Shown here: positions 57,921-64,000 of the stretch, piece after piece | Numbering within the stretch: position 1 is the stretch's first letter | Layout of the letters: each line of letters begins with the position of its first letter | Source: Isoetes taiwanensis | Taxonomy: Eukaryota; Streptophyta; Lycopodiopsida; Isoetales; Isoetaceae | DNA: 64,000 nucleotides | Assembly: GCA_021234155.1 (NCBI GenBank) | Contig: JAJEKV010000143.1 | Location: 60,001 to 124,000, forward strand | Direction of reading: 5' to 3' | The notes under the pieces: model-generated | The model's database searches: none | What the model was told of the DNA's origin: nothing | Seen by the model: the letters and a program-made list of their open reading frames with translations, nothing else | Translations under genes and position numbers: made by a program

Positions 57921-60376
57921 GACAATTGCTTATGGATGAACTAGTGTATAGTTTCACCATGAAATACTGCATACTGGGCCAGAATAAGGCTCCAAATTCT
58001 ATGAATTGGCAGGGAATTGAGATTACAAAATGTACTCATAGTTGTTTGCAATGGGAATAATTTGTTAGCAGGGTTGCCTAACCCCCCGCCCCACTTTCCT
58101 GCGTTCTGAGCTATGCCACGTGTCCTGCCACGTCGGCTGTTTTCCATCTCAACCATTAGTTTCCCTAATTAGTTTCCCTAATTTCGCATCGGACGGCCAT
58201 GAAAATTAGAAAGTACTTGAAAAATCTTCTTCTCTGTTCGTGCGCGGCCGATCCGTTAGGGTATGGGGTGTTTATCTTACTTCCTCTCCTTCGACCCTCG
58301 CACGAAATGGCATTGTGAAGATCTTAGACTAATAACAAGTTCATCCCTTTGCGTGTCTATCAGCGCCAAGAGGTCTGCAAAACCTCTTCTCTCGGTATGT
58401 TTTTCTGGTATGTTGCTACAGGGATGTCCTCTTGCGGCAACTCTATCTTTAAGGAATTTCATCTTGTCAGATGGGGTACCAAGCCTCGAACATATTTTAG
58501 CCATGAGAACGTGATCCACTTTGACAATTATACTTCTCCGGCTTTTCAATGAGTAGGATGCCCAGAGCAAGGGTTCTAGGTAGAGGATGGGATGAATATT
58601 TGGTAAACCAAATCCTATCAATGGGTATAAAAAGTAGTTTTTTCATTGTGTGGGCCAATAAATTGTGATTTTAGAAGGCTATGCTTGGCCGTTTTTTCAT
58701 CATTGCTAAAATTTTGTGTAAGTGAGAGTGAATTGGGTACAAGGGACAACGGCCGGAGTGCTACAGGGGGTCTCAAAAATCTTTAAAGTGAAAGCTTCTA
58801 TTGAATCTTCACAAAGGTAGGCATCATTTGCTCTCAAGTTACCTTCCTTCCTCGATTCCATTTTTGCAGATTTCATCTGTTTCTAGAGAAAAGCATCTCT
58901 TGTGGATCTTCTTTCTCACATTTGCCTTATACTATTAAGCAATAGTCGGGAGGAAACATGCAATAGGGCAAAAGCAGTTGAACATGCAATAGGGCAATAT
59001 TCAAATCAAGTTATAGAGCCATAAGCATGTGTTGCGAGTTGACATAAATGCCAAATGGGAAGTCTTTGGGAGATACCAATTCTGACCGAAGGCTATGCAA
59101 GTAAGTCATTCCATAGCCACTTAGCGTGTGTTACGCTCCGGTTTACAAAGAAAAACATGGCTCAGGAGACAACATGCGAGGGCAATATACATTTGCATCT
59201 ACTCCAAGCTGTTTTTGAGGATCCAATGTCCAAAAACACTTACCAGTGGGTGAATTAGTAGTCATTTTTATATTCAAGTTTTAAATTTAAAGCCTAGCAT
59301 GTACAAATAAGGTCTGACTTCTTACAAAAGTGATATTTCCCCAAGAAAAATCGGGATATTGATTTTTGCGGATGAATGGCATTAAATGTGGCCCCCAGTA
59401 ACTCCGGGGGAAATTTGACTTATGGCCCGTTCGGCCTCAACCGATACTCTTATTTTCAATATGCCAAAGAATTTGCCCAAGGAAGGAGAGGTCAAATGGT
59501 GGAAATCCCATTGGAAACGAGGCCGGCTTTAAGCGAAGAAGAAAATACTGAAATAGAAACTCAAATTTAGTCTTTCCTGTATGCTTACAAAACAGTTGTA
59601 ATTGCATAATGTTTCTACATCAAATTTTCCGATCTTAGATTGCACCTCAAGTTGGTGCCAATTTTCTTGGTGTTTTGTTGCTTGGATGCATAAATGCGGG
59701 GAAAGCATTAAACGTTCTTGCCTTTAGGGAGGGCCAATAAAATGGATTTTGCACAGATTTGAAGCATTTCGGACTACGAGCATGTTAAAAATAGAAAAAA
59801 GATGTACATCTAGTCAAAATGGTTTAAGAAATAAAAAGGTTAGTTTGTTACCTTGCTTGAATGACAGCAGAGATATTAACATAAAATGGAAAGTTCACGC
59901 CTTTTGCAAGGTCAAGTAATTTATTTATATAAGGTAGATCAAGGTTTCCATATATAAACTTGATTCATCTTCTTATCAGGTGGAAGAGTAAAAGATGAAG
60001 CTTCTTTACATCATCGTTTGTGTGGTTCGAAAATATGATATCAAAGGGATGATGCAAACATAGTACCATGATACAAGAAGGTGGTGTATTAGTTCACATG
60101 AAGTGAGTCGATCCTTTCTGAGAATTGTATAAATGCTCCCTTTGGAGGATAAAACACTGTTCAATATTATCTTGCTCTTAACATTTACTTCAACGTCAAT
60201 GTTTTTTATTTTGGCTTAAGAGTGCGCATTCTTTCCTGAAGCAACGCAAGCAAAATACCCATCTTTAGGCCTTCTCTGCATCAATCAGAGTACCTTGTAC
60301 CTTGAGCTCAATGCACTGTACATTGTACTTGATACCATTATTGCTAAATTTAGATCAATATTTGCACTATGTTATG
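57921..60376. other. No recognised gene
   Basis: 58035-58051 is catagttgtttgcaatg, shared with 24126-24142. 58150-58180 has ttagtttccctaa twice. Frames at 58263-58552, 59055-59258 and 59376-59570 ('YGPFGLNRYSYFQYAKEFA') are short and unmatched; the last looks most coding-like. Confidence 0.35.
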
Positions 60377-60600
60377 GGTTTGTACATTGGCATGCATGAA
60401 AGTCAATGGCACATTGGAAATGGACAATGGCATTTATGGTGGGGTTTGTACATTGGCATGCAGGAAAGTCAATGGCACATTGGAAATGGATAATGTCATT
60501 TATGATGGGTTTACATGAACGTTTAAGGAAATCCAATGGCATTTATTGTCACTTACATTGGCATTGGCATGTAGAAAAGTCTATGGCACATTAGTACCGT
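60377..60600 (+). repeat. 66-bp tandem repeat
   Basis: Units at 60377-60442 and 60443-60508 (ggtttgtacattggcatgca, gaaagtcaatggcacattgg) nearly identical; a third, degenerate unit runs to ~60600. Confidence 0.85.
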
Positions 60601-61446
60601 AGAAAGTCTTAGCTTTGGGTTCACATTGTAATCAAGAAAGTTATTTGCACATTAAGAATGGAGAATAACATTTATGATCCATGCTTGTAGCTGGATGTCT
60701 GATTGTGCAGGTTGATTTAATTTAAGTGCGGGGTTGATTGGGAATCCAGGAGAATCTGGTCTATTAACGAAAAAAGTTCATTTTCTCATTGTGATGTTGC
60801 CAACCATTTTTGTTCAAATAAGCTTGATTTTGATACAATATGTTTTGAATCTTTCTCATGCTCTCGAGAATAAGTTCTGTTTTGATGAATCATATTGAAG
60901 AGATATTTAATGCATAAAGTTATTGAGTTCCATGGGACTTCAGGCCATTTTGTGACACAATGGAAGCTCTACCAACAACAAGGATCTTTTTGGAAATTCC
61001 TACACTGCATATATGATGCTTGTACAACAAGAATCTGTGAAGGCTTCTGTTGTTCAATGGTGGCACATACAAGGTATTTTAGGAACGTATTAATTGCTTC
61101 TGCTGATAAACATTCAGATGAGTCAAATGTAGTATTATAATTTTATGCCATGTGGATATGCCAGCTACAAATACATCAGATATCTATTTAGCTTTTGTAG
61201 TCTAGTCTAATTAGTCCATAATTTTCTCTGCAACTAGCATATCTTCACTTCTTCAATTTTTAAATTTGCATCTATTGCAGATACGTTTCAGTTATAACTT
61301 AGAGAAGGTACAATGATTGATGTAGAGCCATTGCAGGTTGTGGACCCTTTTCCAAGGTTGACATTGGTCGCAAACAGGAGATGCGAAAGGCATCATGGTC
61401 CACATCGACAACTCTCCCCAACCGCAACACATATATGTCAAACACA
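60601..61446. other. No recognised gene
   Basis: AT-rich. The frame 60895-61140 ('FVTQWKLYQQQGSFWKFL') is unmatched. Confidence 0.35.
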
Positions 61447-61686
61447 ATAGAAGGCAACACAATAATGGTCGTGAGAAGGGCATTCATGCCAGGTCTATTG
61501 TACGCGATGTTGTCACGAATAAATGACAGAAAACAACTGTCGACTGTATCGAGCCAAAGATCCACGATAGAAGGCAATGCAATAATGGTCATGAGAAGGG
61601 CATTCACGCTAGGTCTACTGTACGTAATGTTGTTATGAATAAAGGACATGAAACAATTGTCCATTGTCTCGCCCAATCACGACAAC
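61447..61686 (+). repeat. 120-bp in-frame tandem duplication
   Basis: 61447-61566 and 61567-61686 share atagaaggcaa, aataatggtc, tgagaagggcattca and aggtcta.tgtac. Since 120 is a multiple of three, the plus frame continues: 'TIEGNTIMVVRRAFMPGLLY' and 'TIEGNAIMVMRRAFTLGLLY'. The encoded peptide is unknown and a complementary minus frame is equally open. Confidence 0.75.
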
Positions 61687-62337
61687 GCGTGCCGAGCCAA
61701 ATAAAACACTGCTAATATAGCAGCAACTGCACACAAGGTAACTGCCATAACCTTGCAGTTTAATGTACTCGTCAATCGTGATAAATTTTAGTTACATCAA
61801 GTAAGTGGAATTGCACCCTCTTTCCCTATCGCGCATATGTATGTGTAGTTGCACTAATTCTAAGCGCTAAGAACCTTTCGGTTAGGTATGCGATAGCTCA
61901 TATCAAAATCACCCCAACAACTACAAAAACTATCCAACATGAAAACTACATATACGCATTAAATCTACAACCTTGCAATGCAATGTACTCGTCAATCATG
62001 AAAATCTTGAATAACCTGCATCAATAATGTCATCAAATAGCCCTATCACATAGCATTCAAATCCACGATACCTTCTAAATGCCATCGTACAGCCCCATCA
62101 CATGGCACTGAAATTCACACCCTTTCCCTATAGCGCCTCTATATGTATAGCTTCCACTAATTCCAAGCGCTAACCAACTTTCACTTCATGTCTTAAACAC
62201 ACAAACTCCACAAGATACCACAAGACAATCGTGTCAAAATAAGCCTCATCAATGTAGCTACTCCATCCCTGCCCTAACCTTCACCCCAACCCTGCATTTC
62301 CGCTAGTTTGTCTTGATGTTATTGTGCTTTTTATAGT
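61687..62337. other. Degenerate direct repeats
   Basis: caatgtactcgtcaatc(g/a)tg at ~61762 and ~61981, and ccctatmgcgc..tatgta..ccactaattc.aagcgctaa at ~61823 and ~62129. An old duplication; no gene. Confidence 0.5.
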
Positions 62338-62859
62338 AATTAATATTTAGGCCCATAACATTTACCTATGTTTGCGTTAGTTAGGGCCCGAAGGGCCCAA
62401 ATTTTTTTTTAATATAACAATCAACATACAACTACCATTAACATTATTAACACAAACCATTGCATTTAACACATTTTAATTAAAATCCCCCTTAAACCCC
62501 CTTTGGTTTGGGTGCATATATTCACACGGGAGGTTACTCCGGGCAACGAGAGCTGTCGGATGGGCATATTTGCCCCTTATTCCAAGATCTGGACCGTACA
62601 TAGCGATCCTCGTTTGTGGGGTATGCTTGTACAAGTTTTTGTATGTACTGTATATTAAGGTTTGCAAAATACTATAAGGTTTGAGAGAATGTACTTAATG
62701 GTGTTAATTTTGTACATGTGTTGTAAATATATTTTTGGAGCTCTCGCTGCCCTACGTAACCCCCCGTGTGAATATGCACCCAAACCAAAGGGGGTTTAAA
62801 ATGTGTTAAATGCAATGGTTTGTGTTAATAATGTTAATGGTAGTTGTGTGTTGATTGTT
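62338..62859. mobile_element. Fold-back element A, most complete copy
   Basis: Nested palindrome. The outer arms (62416-62543 and 62745-62859) are complementary for over 100 bp: aacaatcaacatacaactac, cattaacattattaacacaa, accattgcatttaacacatt, accccctttggtttgggtgc. The inner element 62510-62781 (272 bp) begins gggtgcatat and ends atatgcaccc, with inner arms reaching cgagagct. Left edge aattaatatttaggccca matches 24181. No coding. At least four other partial copies are in the window. Confidence 0.9.
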
Positions 62860-62867
62860 GTCCGTGT

Positions 62868-62938
62868 GAATATACTAGGTATATACCAGCATATCCTTAA
62901 AATATGCTAAAAACCCACTAAGCGAGGGCAACCCAAAA
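62868..62938 (-). repeat. Repeat C, copy 3 (partial)
   Basis: Complement reads ctttttgggttgccctcgct tagtgggttttt, then aggatatgctggtatatacc, matching the first 80 bp of repeat C at 3775 and 6160 with substitutions. It abuts the right edge of element A. Its outer end ctttttgggttgcc is the same in all three copies. Confidence 0.7.
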
Positions 62939-64000
62939 AGAAAAGTAAACATCAATGTACCTTATGCTAGTCAAATGTCCCCTGCTCACTCCGTAAATAT
63001 GATGGTGCTTGTCACGCAAGTCCTAGGTCAATAAAAAAAATAGAAAACATAAAAATAAAAATATAATAAAAGGCTAAAACATGTATTGTTTTTTCTTTTT
63101 CGTTGTTTTTTTCCTTACTGTGGCCAGGGACTAGTGCCAGCGGCTGTATCCTACCGGATCTCCCCTGTTTCTCCTTCTGCTTGCTTTCTATTTATGGAGG
63201 TCGTCTACTTTCTGCTTTCTTTTCTACCTATGGAGGCCAGCGGTATTTTCCCCTGTTTACTCTTGTCTGTGCTATAATCTTCAGCCAACCTCCTCAATCC
63301 ATCGCCATAGGCTTATGTGCCAAAGGGGAGCCATGCAGAGGTAAACACATATTTGAACACAGAGGTAAACAGAGATGCTTCAGAAGACAGCAACTTCACA
63401 GGGATTTATTAGTTTCAGAAGATAGCAGCTCTACAAGGATTTTTTAGCTTCTAGCGATTTGTTAGCTTCAGAAGACAGCATCTTCCTAGGGAAGCAAAGG
63501 AAAAAAAAATGCATGAAGAAAGGAGGAAGGAATGTAAGTCTATGGCTCCGGCAATATTCTGTATGCAAGAAAGGCTTTCAAATCACAGGTTTTTTTGCAA
63601 GTCTGGTATAGCATTTCAAACAGATAGAATCGGCCTTTGTTAGATTTGCAAGATTTGCAGCTGTGAATATAGGTATTCAAGACACATAAGACAAAAGGGG
63701 AGCACAGTTTCTGGATAAGGCAGCAAACAGAGGCCCTAATAACTTTGTTCTGGACCTCAATACTGCACAAAACTGCATCAGTTATGTTCAGTGCCATTCT
63801 GATTAACTATTGATGTGCTTAATTATGAATCTGGTTTTTCTTTCTTGCTACCTATCACACATATCCAGATTTTTATTTTTGGGATCAATTCATATTTTTA
63901 TTACAAAAGCTCTACTTAGTTTCGGATCAATTCATATTTTCATCACAAAAACTCTACCATCTCTATTCTTCATAAAGCCACAGAAATCAACTTGCACTTA
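62939..64000. other. Spacer with ~36-bp repeats
   Basis: 63377-63490 has about three diverged units of cttcagaagayagcarctt..caggga..ttttttag. 63103-63447 is open on plus but its text is compositional. In the last 100 bp ggatcaattcatattttyat(c/t)acaaaa recurs twice. No gene recognised. Confidence 0.45.

Noticed and set aside
63086-63447. Possible signal-peptide protein
   Set aside because: Hydrophobic only through ctttctt-rich composition, with tandem repeats following; no family match.
1-64000. rRNA genes, organellar DNA insertions, telomere repeats, endogenous virus genes
   Set aside because: I looked for long conserved rRNA or chloroplast gene text, (TTTAGGG)n, and movement or coat-protein motifs and saw none.

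Overview
This is plant nuclear DNA with few genes and many repeats. Plant-type gene families are present: PLS-class pentatricopeptide repeat (PPR) proteins, a dirigent domain, an AVT1-like amino-acid transporter, a plastid-type pyruvate dehydrogenase E2 and replication protein A 14 kDa. They sit among LTR and non-LTR retrotransposons, Mutator-like, CACTA-like and Helitron-like DNA. The PPR style, long AT-rich spacers and diverse decayed mobile elements suggest a fern or lycophyte; this is inference, since no single diagnostic gene is present.

Layout. 1-6.3 kb: two decayed PPR genes, the second bracketed by direct copies of a 170-bp repeat. 7.4-9.7 kb: an RPA14 gene copy with one frameshift, then an unrecognised three-exon gene. 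11.5-18 kb: Helitron-like 3' end, CACTA-like 3' end with 157-bp tandem repeats, a miniature LTR element (TRIM), a fold-back element, a LINE 3' end with poly(A), a 453-bp Mutator-like MITE with a perfect 9-bp target duplication, and a 185-bp tandem array. 21.7-24.4 kb: fragments of three unrelated genes on one strand with usable splice sites, behind a repeat terminus that recurs five more times. 26-35 kb: LINE pieces, a second TRIM, nested fold-back and long-inverted-terminus elements, and an alternating purine/pyrimidine microsatellite. 35.4-46 kb: a tRNA-Leu-like relic, a Helitron-like end, a minus-strand multi-exon gene whose 5' UTR carries a Copia element (5-bp target duplication, integrase deleted), and a dirigent fragment. 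46.4-53.4 kb: a GC-rich island with two convergent intron-containing genes, one a MULE transposase, bordered by palindromic repeats. 53.5-64 kb: a LINE, a membrane-protein pseudogene with internal duplication, tandem repeats and a complete fold-back element.

The strongest candidates for something new are (i) the repeat family whose 140-bp terminus precedes unrelated gene fragments at 21.7 and 55.8 kb and forms inverted termini of a 1.56-kb element at 33.7-35.3 kb, and (ii) the GC-rich convergent two-gene MULE. Most open reading frames here are short; genes were recognised by joining exons at GT/AG sites with consistent phase, not by long frames.
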